Positions 21,946 to 32,922 of a DNA stretch of 64,000 nucleotides are shown piece after piece. Every line of letters begins with the position of its first letter. The first letter of the stretch is position 1. The notes beneath the pieces were generated by a model that saw nothing but the letters and a program-made list of their open reading frames with translations, was not told the origin of the DNA and ran no database searches. The stretch spans positions 3,136,001 through 3,200,000 of the forward strand of contig JAQFVV010000112.1 in NCBI GenBank assembly GCA_028023455.1. Direction: 5' to 3'. The DNA comes from Epiperipatus broadwayi. Its lineage: Eukaryota > Onychophora > Udeonychophora > Euonychophora > Peripatidae. Position numbers and translations under genes: made by a program.

Positions 21946-23299
21946 TATATGAAATTTAAATGAAAATTTTTCATACATCAATGAATGATAAAAAATAAAG
22001 TGAATCTTTCTACTCTTTAAACCTTCAATATTTATAAGTGTTCCATTGCTGATTTTTGTTAGAAATTATGAAATTTTATATTATCCTAATTTAAATACAG
22101 CATAATCATTTTGAAATTACAATTGTGCAACTAAGGCATAAAAAAAATATATAACAATATTCATATATTTACAGATACAAACAAATTTATCAAAACTGAT
22201 GATTTTACCTTCTATTGGGCTCATTAAGAATAAAAACTGTATTGTCACAATAATTTTACATCATATCAAAACAATATCATATGACTCCAGCTTACACTGA
22301 GAATATATTATCATGTGTTATGGTTACTCATTTATGTGATGCTTACTGTTTATTTATGCATACGTTACTATATAATAAGGTGATATAGGATAGAGGTTTT
22401 GTACTACATAAAACAATTACTCAGCTGAAAATTTTTGGATTCAACTGGATTAGGAAATGAAGTATTGACTTAAGTGATTTGTTATTTGTTGATAAATTTC
22501 TATTGTAGATAATTGAATCAAGTTTGCCCCAACAAATATATTGATTGGCAGGAAGAATAAAAAACATAGCTTCTTTGGAAAACATATTACCAAGTAAATG
22601 TTTATTAATAAACAGATGTGGACAAATTCTTCTTAGAAGTTTTTATACTTCCTCACATATAAATATCTCATCTCCAAGTATATAAGATCAATATTTACAT
22701 GTCAAAGTTAATTAACAAGTGGGGTATTATTTCAGAGTGCTTTCAAATATTTTTTCCTTAATTATTTCTCTCAATCTTTTTTTAAATAATCATAACTAAA
22801 ACTCCTGTTGATTTTAAGTTTTATCAGTGCTTACTGCATTTGAAAATACAAGTATGTAGCAACTTTCAACAACTTAAAAAATTGCAGATCACTTCTCTCA
22901 TGTGTTCTGCAATGACTTTATTTACCAAGTGAGTCAGAGGTTTTAAATATCTAGATTTTTAAAATCTGTATCAAATGTCTGATATTTTTATATTACACTT
23001 TCTTCTTGTAAAATAAGATTGGCTTTATCCATTCTTAACAGAGATATTTTCCAATTTTTATCCCTGCATTACTGTCTCAAATTCCATTATATTGCAATTA
23101 TTCTTTATTAAAAGAGAAAGTAGTCTCTTGTGTTATAATAAAGTTTAGAGGGAAATTCACACTAATAACAATTTAAAACAAAAAACTGTCACAATTATTT
23201 CTTTGTTTTTAAAATACAGAAAATGAAATTTACTCAGTAGATAATGTTTTTGTAATCTCACTTATAGAATTATACTTTCAAAACATTTCTGGAAAGAAC
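21946..23299. other. AT-rich spacer, nothing recognised
   Basis: No domain-bearing frame, foldback or known family was found. Confidence 0.4.
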
Positions 23300-23752
23300 A
23301 TATGGATTCTTCCATATGTAAATGTCTATAAGGGAATGTTAATAAGATTCTCTTATAAATAAATGTCCACAAGGAAATACAGATATGATTCTCTCATATA
23401 TGAAAGTCCACAAGGGAATGTTGATATGATTTTCTCATGTATGAATGTTCACAAGGAAACATGGGTATGATTCTCTCATACATAAATGTCCACAATGAAA
23501 TGTGGATATGATTCTCTCATACATGACTGTTCACAAGGGAATGTGGATAAGATTCTATCATATATGAATGTTTATAAAAAAATATGAATATGATTCTCTC
23601 ATATATGAATGTTCACAAAGGAACGTGGATGTGACTCCCCTGTGTATGAATGTTTACAAGAGACTGTGGATATGATTCTCTCATATATGAATGTCCACAA
23701 AAATGTGAATATGAGTCTCTCATATATGAATGTCCACAAGAGAATGTTGATA
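23300..23752 (+). repeat. 41-bp minisatellite, about 11 units
   Basis: The units follow the form 'atatgattctctcatatatg' then 'aatgttcacaagggaatgtgg'. Spacing is 41 bp in most units, with one of 39 and one of 42. Units differ from each other by several bases, so the array is old or slowly homogenised. A 62-codon frame at 23609-23797 runs through it, but 41 is not a multiple of three, so coding use is unlikely. Confidence 0.9.
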
Positions 23753-25885
23753 TCTATATACTATAGAGTTGCAGAGTTTTCACTTAAATTGCTTTGAATA
23801 AGACTGCTAATTAATTTACTTTTACCTGTAGGATTATAGACTTCTCAAAGGTCTAAACTTTGATCTGTTGCAATATTTATTCTTCACCACACTGTATAAT
23901 TGTTCATATACTCATATATATATGCATCAGCATAAAATTTCAAATGTATATGGGTAGATTTTAGATGTTACACAGACACAATAACAAAAACAAATATGTG
24001 GGGGGGGGGTCTTTTTAAATCAAACTAGTAAAATAGTTTACAGGTATTTTAAAAGTGGTTTTTGATATGTCACCACTTGATAAGGGTTACATTTAAAATG
24101 TCTTCTACTAAAATAACAGAATTTTTGTTATGACAGCTCAAAATAACTGCCATAGAAAATGTGTCATTTATTAAATACCTTATAATTTCATGTTTTAGAA
24201 TTTAAATTTGAAGATATTTTAAAAGTTTCTTTAAACTAAAAAATATTTCGTTTTAATTTTTTATTAAAAAAAAAATCAGCTTAAGGTGATTATGTCACAT
24301 TTAAAAAGTAGTCAAATACATGCCATTCCACCTGAATTAGCGAGTTCAAACCAGTCCCAACAAACTACAATGGGTTTATATCAGCATTGGAGTTCAGGTC
24401 TTCTAAATTTATTAATCAAATCTATTTTATGTAAAAAAATAACTTTAATCTTTATCGCATATTTTAATTTGTAAGTTTCGAAAGAATGTAAAGATGCCAT
24501 AGAAGCACTTCATTGGTCTCTTTATATAATGTCTACTTGAACCTTTGGCTAATGACCTATAAAGTGATTATGTCAATGATGATCTGCTACTTTCCTTCAA
24601 CTAGCCTTTTTTAAAAATAATATTTGATCCATTGCTATATATTCAAGAACATCATTATCCACCTCCTGATTTATACTCATTTATTAATATCTGAAGATCA
24701 TATAAGCCATCACATAATTTAGTCTCTAGTACCTATTTGCATCATATGTGACAGACATAACTTGAGTATTTAGATTATGAGGTTTAATTCAAAATACATT
24801 ATTTCTGTGGGGTATCTGAGGATATTATCTGTGGCAAGAGATAATTATTTCTCAGATCAAGCCTGTTTTAATACTCAAAGATATTTTATCATAATGATAC
24901 ATAGATGTACCAAAAATTATCACATGACTTTTTCAATAGCTTATGCATATGCTTCCAAGAGTAGTTTTTCAGTGTACTCTAGAAACTCTTCTGAAAGCTT
25001 AAGTAATCAATAAACATCAGGTATTATATGATTAATATAATTCATCCATAGGCAATTTTCAGATTTTTTTTCCAGTAACACAAAAGGAAGTCTTATATAT
25101 AATTGGTGTAATTGAGGTCTCTAAATAAAATTAGAATCTAACAGTATCCCGTCACTATCTTAAATGCTTCCTCACATGCTTCCAAAAAGTTATATTTTAA
25201 AACTCTAATCTATGGTCATCTACTATATTATTGAATAATCAGTGGACATCAGATAGTATAAGCTAATCTCCAGATCATTTTTAGGCTTTTCCTATTTTTA
25301 GTCTGACAAAAATGAGCTTTCATATTGTTGGTGTAAATGACATCTTAAAATGTATAAAAACTGATCTATTATCAGATCTATATAACTTTGAACAAGTTGG
25401 CTTCTATTTATCACTTTAGATTTTTTTTTAAAATTTTCAGTCTGTTACTTTGAATAGTATAAATAAGTAAAAGATAACTCCTGAATGTGAGACCACAGTT
25501 CCAACTTTGAATAATGGTTCTTATTACAATTCTTTTTTTAAAGATAATCTCAATTGTACCTCAACTAAATTGTGATAGGAATGTCTATCAGTTCCTGGAT
25601 GTGCAAACATACCCTTAACACCATTTGTGATCCTGCCTGATAATTAGCATCTTGCTTTTTCATAAAATATCAGCATAGTATAAGAGAATTGTTATAGATG
25701 CTCTTTTTTTTTTTAGTTAGAAAAATATTTTACAATTGTCTCAACTTGGATCAACTGTTGCATTCATTATCTTATGTTGATTCTGCAGATGTCAATAATA
25801 GTAATAAGAATTGAAAAGAAAAAAAAAGCAAAGTAATGATATGTATATCAAAATATTAATAAATAACAAACTAACCAAAGGAAAT
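23753..25885. other. AT-rich spacer, nothing recognised
   Basis: About 2.1 kb without a supported feature. There is a G run at 24000-24009. Short frames at 24286-24474 and 24777-25013 show no domain, biased composition or homolog that I recognise. Confidence 0.4.
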
Positions 25886-25889
25886 ACAT

Positions 25890-26133
25890 ATAAAAACAAC
25901 AAAAAAAGACTTATAAATCCAATAAATAATATTATATTTCAACCAGAGGACTGGTTTTCATCAGAAAGAAAAAAAAATACACAGTAAAATGGCGATAATC
26001 AAAAACTAAATCTGTAATTTTTGATTATCACCATTTTACTGTGTATTTTTTTTTTCATTCTGATGAAAACCAGTCCTCTGGTTGAAATATAATATTATTT
26101 CTTGGATTTATAAGTCTTTTTTTGTTTTTATAT
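25890..26133. repeat. Near-perfect foldback, ~115-bp arms
   Basis: The left arm ends near 26007 and the right arm starts near 26018, so the loop is about 10 bp. The arms share 'accagaggactggttttcat' (and its complement), 'cacagtaaaatgg' and 'gacttataaatcca', with few mismatches, mostly in A/T homopolymers. Each arm carries the hammerhead-like block described separately. A PLE tail begins immediately to the right (26139). Confidence 0.9.
26060..26101 (+). ncRNA. Hammerhead-ribozyme-like core (candidate)
   Basis: The order is CTGATGA (26060-26066), one unpaired A, a 6-bp stem AACCAG/CTGGTT (26068-26073 with 26078-26083) closed by TCCT, then GAAA (26084-26087). A short self-complementary 'ata..tat' follows that could be stem III, with a possible cleavage site at 'att'. 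Hammerheads with very short stem III are known in the terminal repeats of Penelope-like elements. Against it: one extra base before stem II, and a weak stem I. The reverse strand of the left arm has the same block (about 25945-25975). Confidence 0.35.
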
Positions 26134-26138
26134 ATCTA

Positions 26139-26290
26139 TCTTATGATTTGAGAAGGAAGGAGCTCTGAGAAAAGTATTTGTTATTGTACTGAAATATCAG
26201 TTAGTTAACTATTATATTCTTATTATATGGAAGCTCCCAGGAATAACATTACGAATTCATCATTTATCATGAGAATATTAGAATTAATAT
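26139..26290 (+). mobile_element. PLE 3' tail fragment
   Basis: It matches the segment after the GIY-YIG coding region of the PLE at 37100-39560, through 'cttatgatttgaga', 'agtatttgttattgtact', 'gttaactattatatt' and 'gaagctcccagga'. No coding part precedes it; the hammerhead-bearing foldback does. Confidence 0.65.
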
Positions 26291-26729
26291 ATGTATATCT
26301 ATCTTTTGAGGAATTGTCAGAAGAGGGAAGCTTATTCTAGATTTCAGAATAAAAACTAATCAAAAGACAAAGAGAATAAAATTTGTTATAAAACCTCAGG
26401 TTCACCAAAAATTTGTGCTCACTCGTCCTGAGATCACAATAACATGTTTTGTATATATTTATCATTCAAGCATTTACTTTTTTTAAAAAGTAAGAATACA
26501 TAAATAAAACTGACAGAAGTTTTGCAGTTTCATAAGAGTCAGTGATGATAATTTTATTGATTTTTTTAAAAATAGATATTAGAAGACTTATACTTTATTT
26601 AGATTTTGATTTGTCATTTTTTTGTTTTAGTTAATGTTGACTTATGTATTTTATTTTTAAAAAAGAACAATAAAATACTATAAATATCACATGATCACCA
26701 TTCCCTATGCATTCACAAGCTGTTATAGC

Positions 26730-26885
26730 AGGGATGTGATGTGATGTACTGTAGCTTCTTCTTAAACGAAGTCAAGAATCTCTCACCAATTATACCAAGA
26801 AAAACTTTTTAGCTACTTAATTTTACATTCCCCAGTCTAATTTTTCCCATATTCTGCTCCATCCCATTTCCACAACATAATCTTT
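26730..26885 (-). mobile_element. LINE 3' tail fragment
   Basis: It aligns with 40620-40785, the sequence after the C-terminal frame of the LINE at 40460-41650. Shared blocks are 'gaagtca.gaatctctca' and 'catcccatttccacaacata'. It has the same orientation and no coding part. Confidence 0.7.
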
Positions 26886-27535
26886 GTCAATCCTACAGCA
26901 ATATTCTCCATACAGTAGTGCCACCAGTATCAGCCATAGTAATCAGTGGATGCAAGAAGGTATGTACATAAAATCCCTATCTAGTGCCAATTTATCCAAT
27001 ATCTCCAGACTAATTTTTTTCTTGTGGCTATTATGGCTTGACTGGGTGGCAATACTGTATGGAGAGTTTGCCTCTGTATTAACAGCTCATGTAATCATAA
27101 TAAATGGTGCCCATGTAATGTTTAGTGGTTTAATACCAACCCTACCAAATAGGATGGTAGTCATTATGATTATTAAAGAACCAAAGATACCATAATGTTT
27201 AGATACTGAACAGAGTTCAGATCTACATGTTTGTACAAGTGAATGAGCTTGCCTTGAAAACATTATTGTGTTTTCCATTTTGGATTTATAGCTTTATAGT
27301 TAATTAAAAATTTAAAAGATGGTTTTCTAAAGAGTTGCATTAGATCCTAAGATATAGTTGCAGGGCTCTCAGATTCAAAGCCCATCACTGATGAAAGCCA
27401 CAATCTAGAAACTCATCTGGGGATATTGGATGAGTAGACACTAGATAGGGATTCTATGCACAAACCTTCTTGCATCCATTGATTACCATGGCTTGCACTG
27501 GATGGCACTACTGTATGGAGAGTTTTGTCTCTATA
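26886..27535. repeat. Foldback with ~140-bp arms
   Basis: The left arm (26886-27030) and right arm (27390-27530) share 'ccatacagtagtgcca', 'tggatgcaagaaggt' and 'atccctatctagtg' in inverted orientation. An extra direct copy of the right-arm end lies at about 27039-27085 ('actgtatggagagttt'), so at least three copies of this segment are packed here. A 103-codon frame through the left part (26884-27195) has no recognisable domain. Confidence 0.75.
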
Positions 27536-27773
27536 AAATACTCTTTGAAAAACTAGTCTAATTATAGATCCTAAATATATAATAATCAACTTGTTTATTA
27601 ATTGGCATTCATAAGAAGTTCGGTAATCATGATCTATGAATCTTAAACTCCAGAGTCTATTTCTCTTCTGCATCAAAGGGTTATAAACATATCAAATCTG
27701 TATTAATAAAACTAACCAATTATTAGTTTATACAGGTCCATTTACATTCACATTGTATTGATGTGATGTAAAA

Positions 27774-28961
27774 CAGTGGTATTCAATCTTTTCACACCTG
27801 GGACCGACAAAAATAAGGATAAAATTTTGTGGACTGGCAGAAGTCTACAGATAAATTTTCTTAAAGATTTAAACTGCTTAGCCTTAGATGAACAACACAT
27901 TAGTTACTGTGTATTGTCATAGTGTTGCTTACCTGCACATGCTGAACACTCTTTCTTGAGTTGTGGAGTCATACTGCTACAGAAAACAGTACAATAACAT
28001 TCATTCTCATTAATGTGCCTGCATTCCTACATTTATTATTTCATTGTTAAAACATGCAAGAATAAAATGTTATTCATCTGAATGTTGGGAAATATCACAG
28101 CTAGTGTAATTACATGACAATGATTAAGATAAATGTAATATCTGTATTTAAAGTTAAATATAGTTATATATATCTGGAGTTTGTATAATAAAATTTTTTT
28201 TTGAAATTTCTAATTTTTTTAGAAAAATAAAAAAAAATTTAATTCTACCCCCCCCCCACAAACATTTGTGATAACTAGATAAACAAATTAATTACTTCTT
28301 ACTGTAATTTCTAATAAAATGACCTTTTTTGTTTTTGTTGTTTCCTACGCATTCTGAAGTATCAACATATCTCTTGTTCCTCATTTCTTCAAGAGTTGAA
28401 ACATTAGTACTTTGCATACTTTTAGTATCAGCATAATTTTTTACTGGAATATTACCATAGTCTCTTCTTAAGAAGGCCAAAAGGTTTTGCTGTTTGACTT
28501 TTTTTATCTCCATTTTGTGAAGTTTACAATTTCAAAAAGAAATGTCACACACAAAATAAAAAGGTGATGCAAATGCAATAAAATTTTTTGCTATATGTGA
28601 CCAATAAATGAGCTGACACAATACAGAAATGCCTACTAGGTATAGAAATTGACATTTAAGGAGTGGTAGAATTATCATGAGATTGGCACTTTGTCTTTTA
28701 AAGATTGCATTTTCAGATAAATTTCTTTGATTATTATTTAATAATTATAGTATTATCTAATAATTTAAATAAAATTTTGATTTATAATTAATTTTATTTG
28801 AGCAATTGCAATGAAAAAATAAATAAAAATTGTTTATATTAATTAAAAGTTTAAAATCTTATTATTTTGTTATTACAAACTTTCCTGCCAGTTTAGTGAG
28901 GACTAGCAGAAAACTTCTGTAGCCTGGCACTGGCCTGTGGACCAAGAGTTGAAGATCACTG
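27774..28961. mobile_element. Non-autonomous hAT transposon with 8-bp TSD
   Basis: The element is bounded by inverted termini 'cagtggtattcaatctttt' (left) and the complement of 'gttgaagatcactg' (right), which match the CAGTGRT-TTCAA style of hAT termini. Subterminal 'ggactggcag' and 'ctggcactgg' also mirror each other. The 8 bp 'atgtaaaa' occurs directly outside both ends (27766-27773 and 28962-28969), the duplication length that hAT transposases make. At 1188 bp it is too short for a full transposase and retains only a possible N-terminal piece. Confidence 0.9.
28292..28513 (-). pseudogene. hAT transposase N-terminal remnant (possible)
   Basis: A 73-codon frame lies inside the hAT element. 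It begins 'MEIKKVKQQNLLAFLRR', resembling the basic 'K.QQ.LL.FF' starts of many hAT-type transposases and their domesticated relatives. It then runs through a Ser/Thr/Asn-rich linker and a basic end. Neither the BED zinc finger nor the catalytic/dimerisation domain is present. It may be the first exon left after internal deletion. Its position within the element and minus orientation are consistent with this, but the similarity is short and low-complexity. Confidence 0.4.
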
Positions 28962-28969
28962 ATGTAAAA

Positions 28970-29904
28970 TGTCTTCATTTTAAAGAAAGTCAAACATTTT
29001 TGTGTATAGGCTGAATGCCCAGATTGGCTAATACATTCCATTATCATGTCCTCATATTTCTTTAAATTATCTTCCACTTTTTATACAATTTATCTTGATT
29101 TTTTACGTCCTACATTCCATGTTCTTATTCTATTTTTGTCTTCTATCCTTGGATATCTCATCAAATAACCATGAAATCCCAATAGTATCATTGCATATCC
29201 TTTCCATATTTTATACACTTTTTATTCTTATATAAGTCCAAACAATTATTTTTCATATTCACTTTCAATGATTAATTCTTCTTCTCTAACCAACTTATCT
29301 ACCCATTTTTTTTCACCACTCATAAATATATTATCTACATATTTATCTCACTTCTTATAGAAATATATGGAAATAGATTGTCTATATTGTAACACACCCA
29401 AATGCTACTCCAAAAACATTTCAGCACCCCACTACACTAGATTCTCAATATATCCTTTTTAAATATCAAAAGTTGTTCATTTATTAATTGATAGGACCTT
29501 ATTTCATTTCCTTTGTTTATTTATTTTGTTTCCTTTGTTTGAATTTCTAACTACTTAAAGCCTTTACAGCAGTAGGAAAGAAGTCCCTTTTAGCTGCTTA
29601 ATTTGAAATTTGTAATTCAGGTAGACTTTCTGAAAAATATAAATATTAAATAAGTGTGTTTTTCTACATTTGATTTTTGTATAGTATTATTTAACTATTT
29701 TGTAAAGTTAATTTTGAGAGATTTCCAAAATTAATTAACCTTATCTTGTAAATCTAAAATGAAAAGTTGTTCCTTTGTAAACTGTTAACATCTTAGCTCC
29801 TTTAGTTTTGCACTTGTTATTTATATTGTTCTGAGTTTTTGAGTACTTAATATTTTAGTGGTTATAAAAAAAAAGTTAAACTTTATATATATACACGCAC
29901 ATAA
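28970..29904. other. Spacer with possible coding relic
   Basis: On the minus strand, 29100-29360 reads as broken coding-like sequence ('GFHGYLMRYPRIEDK', 'RIRTWNVG') with stops. It could be an old LINE or gene relic; I cannot name it. Confidence 0.25.
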
Positions 29905-30185
29905 AGATTGTCAACATTTAAACAAAAGTAATTTCAGTAATGATCAACAATATTTTGTTGTCAAGGCAACCTCCTTTAATCAATAAAAATGGAAATCCAC
30001 TTTTATCTATGGTTTAATGTGTTTATATAGATACCAAAGATTGCAAGTTGATTACAGAGAGTGAAATTATTAATACAAAGAAGTTTATATAAACTTTATT
30101 AAACAGGTAAATATAACCTATTCTGAAAGCAGAATAACAAATAGTCAATTATAACTTTCAAATCGCAATTATAATTTTCAAATTA
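29905..30185 (-). repeat. Family A copy
   Basis: The full order of landmarks is present: 'ttgttgtcaaggcaacctcc', 'ggaaatccacttttat', 'tatagataccaaagattgca', 'acaaagaagttta', 'ttctgaaagcagaataacaa' and 'caattataactttcaaa'. Confidence 0.8.
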
Positions 30186-31778
30186 GTTATAAAAAGTTTG
30201 CTTCTTTTAAAATATTAATGACAATCCCACCATTTTCTGGAGTTTTTTTTTCTTCATAGATTTAACTGCATACCTCACCTGTTTCTTTAAAATACTTCAA
30301 ATCAATATATATATATATATAGCCACTTTAGGGAATACTTTATTTTCTTATTCTTAATATTATATAAATCTTCATAAAATTTTTCCACACATTTTATGAT
30401 GTCATTTCTTTTTCAAATAATAGTTTCATTCTTTCTTCTTATTAACTTCTTTTCTTCCAATACCAAACAAGATATTATCTTACATCTTTAAAACTTTTAT
30501 TCTCTTCTATAGATTCTTTGCTGATTAACAATTATATTCAGTACTTTCTTATTTCATAATAATTTTAAAAATTTGTAAAATGAGTTTAATTGAATTTTAA
30601 CATTAAATTTTCTGGCAATACTGAAAAATTAAATTTTTTATAATTAAAAAAATATATAATTGTTTATATTTTTCATTTTTTAAAAAAAATTAACGATATA
30701 AAATTGATTATATAAGAAGTTTAGCCAGTATATAATGCTATATTGAAGTTAAATATAAGAATATATGTGCTCTTCTAATATTAAATTTTACTTAAAATTT
30801 AGTTAAACTCATTTTACGTTCTACTTAATCGGTTATTCTCATGGTAAATTGCTTTTTTTTTAAAAATACCATCTATCTTCTTGCAGTTCTTAATAGAGTA
30901 TCAGTTATCTTATAATTGATTACAATCAATCCTTGCTTGTCTTAAATCAGGAAAAGCCCAGGAGCAAATAATCCATTTTCTGAGTTTCTACTAAAACTAA
31001 AGCATGATTGACAAAATCATTCAGTAACATATTCATACAAACAGTTTTCCAAAAGTTTGGTATACAAGCAAAACTATAGCAGTATTAAAACCAAACAAAA
31101 CCATCATTAATCAAAAAAAAAAATCCGATATTATTTTTATGTGTACCCCACAAACTTTTTGAAAGGATCATATTAACAGGAATTTTACAATTAGTGAGAG
31201 TCATCTTACTATAGGTCAGAAAGAAGCTATTATGAACAAATTTTATCTTTAGCAACTTACATTGAAAAAGATTTTCAAAATAAATTAAAAATGGATGCTC
31301 TCTTTATTGATCTATTATCAGTTTATGATTCTGCTTGGAAAATGATCTTCTTCTAATAGTTTTTACAATTCTAAATGCATGAAAACCATTAATTTACTTG
31401 ATAAAAGGCACTCTAATCTAAAAATTCAATAACACATAACGATCGATGTGGTAGATACAAAATTTGACAAAAGGGATAACACAGATCATTTCTTTCATTT
31501 ATACCCTAGGTTATTTCTTTCATTTACTTTATTTAATACATTCATCAGTGATTTTCAGATACAGAAGTTAGGAAATTTTCCTGAGCTAGAAAAGCCTCTC
31601 AATAAGAATTTGGGAAAAAATTGTAAATGTTTTTCAAAGGCTGGGATATTTTTATTAATACAATGAAGGCACTATACTCCATTTTTTATTTAAACATCAG
31701 CTAATCATCTCATAATCTGAATATAATCTTTTGCAATCTCATCCTATGCTATTTAGAAGTGACTTTCAATTATGGTCT
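30186..31778. other. AT-rich spacer, nothing recognised
   Basis: Neither strand shows a supported gene, foldback or family match. A short frame at 31448-31666 has no domain. Confidence 0.4.
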
Positions 31779-32085
31779 TGTAGTGTTTTGTAAAATGGCA
31801 GACATGTTTGTGCACTCCAGAAAAAACTAGAATTTATTTGTAAGGCTGTTTTTAGATTGCACTCTGATAGCTGAGAAATTTAATTAGTGCATTGACGTAA
31901 TGGCGATCGACAATTCCTAGAAATATTTGCTAATTACAAATGTTTCTAGATAAGAGACATTACCTTATTGGTCAGTGCATTGATTGATCATTGCAGTTGT
32001 CTGAGAGCAATAAGAAGACTGGGTAACATCTAACAGTGTAACATAGAGAGCAGTAGAGAGCAGTCAAGCAGTATTGAGTAAGCAG

Positions 32086-32113
32086 TATTTAAGTAGAGAT
32101 ATCTCGCGTCAGT
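32086..32113 (+). promoter_or_regulatory. TATA-like box and initiator in LTR
   Basis: TATTTAAG (32086-32093) is followed by the invertebrate-type initiator TCAGT (32109-32113), with the initiator A about 25 bases from the first T. This is slightly short of the usual spacing but plausible for the LTR promoter. Confidence 0.4.
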
Positions 32114-32189
32114 GTTGGCAGTTAAAGATCAGCGCCCAGTGGAAATGTAGTTCACGGGTGTAGCTGAAAGAGACCACAGTGGAGATATT

Positions 32190-32310
32190 GAGAGCATTCA
32201 TTGCAGACCAATTCATTGGAGAGCTTCATTGCAGACCAATTTATTTGGAGAGCTTTGTGGCAGACCAATTCGTTAGAGAGCATTCGTTGCAGACCAATTC
32301 ATTGGAGAGC
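32190..32310 (+). repeat. ~29-bp tandem repeat inside LTR
   Basis: Four full units and a partial one of the form 'gagcattcattgcagacc' + 'aattcattgga'. Units vary by a few bases ('gagcttcattgcag', 'gagctttgtggcag', 'gagcattcgttgcag'). The array lies downstream of the presumed start site, in the transcribed leader. Confidence 0.85.
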
Positions 32311-32377
32311 ACTCATTGGAAAAGAACAGTGTGGGAATTGTATAGCGTTATTGGCTGATCACACAGTATGACTTGCA

Positions 32378-32430
32378 GATATAACATTGGCACAGTTGTA
32401 AGTGTGGATATAACATTGGCACAGTTGCAT
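32378..32430 (+). repeat. 29-bp tandem duplication at LTR end
   Basis: 'gatataacattggcacagtt' occurs twice, 29 bp apart, and the second copy ends at the presumed LTR/primer-site border. Confidence 0.8.
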
Positions 32431-32446
32431 TTGGAACCTGGGAGTA

Positions 32447-32644
32447 GTGAATACGTTGAACTACAAGTTTAGCCATAGATGGAGAAACCGGGTAAAAATG
32501 TCAATCCCAATTAGTAATGTTAACAATGGAAGTGAAAAGTTTGGAAATAAAATGCTTGCACAGTCACCATTGAAGGTTACTGGCGAAAAAGTTTCAGCAG
32601 CAGAGTTAAATTGTACATTTCTTAGTGAAATTACAGGAAAGTAG
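32447..32644 (+). pseudogene. Interior frame of the small LTR element
   Basis: A 65-codon frame fills the interior between primer site and polypurine tract ('VNNGSEKFGNKMLAQSP', 'VTGEKVSAAELNC'). It has Ser/Lys/Asn-rich composition and no zinc knuckle or protease motif. It could be a leftover of gag or a chance frame. Position is the only argument for a gag relation. Confidence 0.3.
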
Positions 32645-32666
32645 GAATAGCAACAAGGGTTTTTCT

Positions 32667-32682
32667 GGAGTGGAGGGAGGTG
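32667..32682 (+). promoter_or_regulatory. Polypurine tract
   Basis: 'ggagtggagggaggtg' ends exactly where the second LTR begins, as expected for the plus-strand primer of an LTR retrotransposon. Confidence 0.75.
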
Positions 32683-32795
32683 TGTAGTGTTTTTTAAAAT
32701 GGCAGACATGTTTGTGCACTCCAGAAAAAACTAGAATTTATTCATAAGGCTGTTTTTAGATCACACTCTGATAGCTGAGGAATTTTAAATTTTAA

Positions 32796-32888
32796 TTCAA
32801 AAAATTTAAAAAAAAATTTAATATTAATATTTTTTAAAAAAAAAATTTTTACTTTAAATAATTATTTTTTTTATTAATTATTGAAGTG

Positions 32889-32922
<34 letters not shown>

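Larger units (their letters stand above)
31779..32429 (+). repeat. 5' LTR of the small element
   Basis: It begins TGTAGTG and is taken to end at 'gttgca' before a possible primer site 'tggaacctgggagtagtg' at 32432, which I could not match to a particular tRNA. It contains two internal repeat arrays (32190-32310 and 32378-32430) and a promoter-like pair. Confidence 0.7.
31779..32800 (+). mobile_element. Small LTR retrotransposon (TRIM-like), 3' end lost
   Basis: A ~650-bp LTR (31779 to about 32429) is followed by only ~250 bp of interior and the start of a second LTR at 32683. The first 100 bp of the two LTRs ('tgtagtgtttt', 'atggcagacatgtttgtgca') are almost identical. A purine-rich tract sits directly before the second LTR. 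The interior has no protease, RT or integrase. The second LTR is lost after about 32795, where sequence becomes homopolymer-rich and unreliable. The size resembles terminal-repeat-in-miniature elements. Confidence 0.8.

Noticed and set aside
23609-23797. 62-codon frame resembling a repeated protein ('SYMNVHK')
   Set aside because: The DNA period is 41 bp, not a multiple of three, and the frame is broken in most units.
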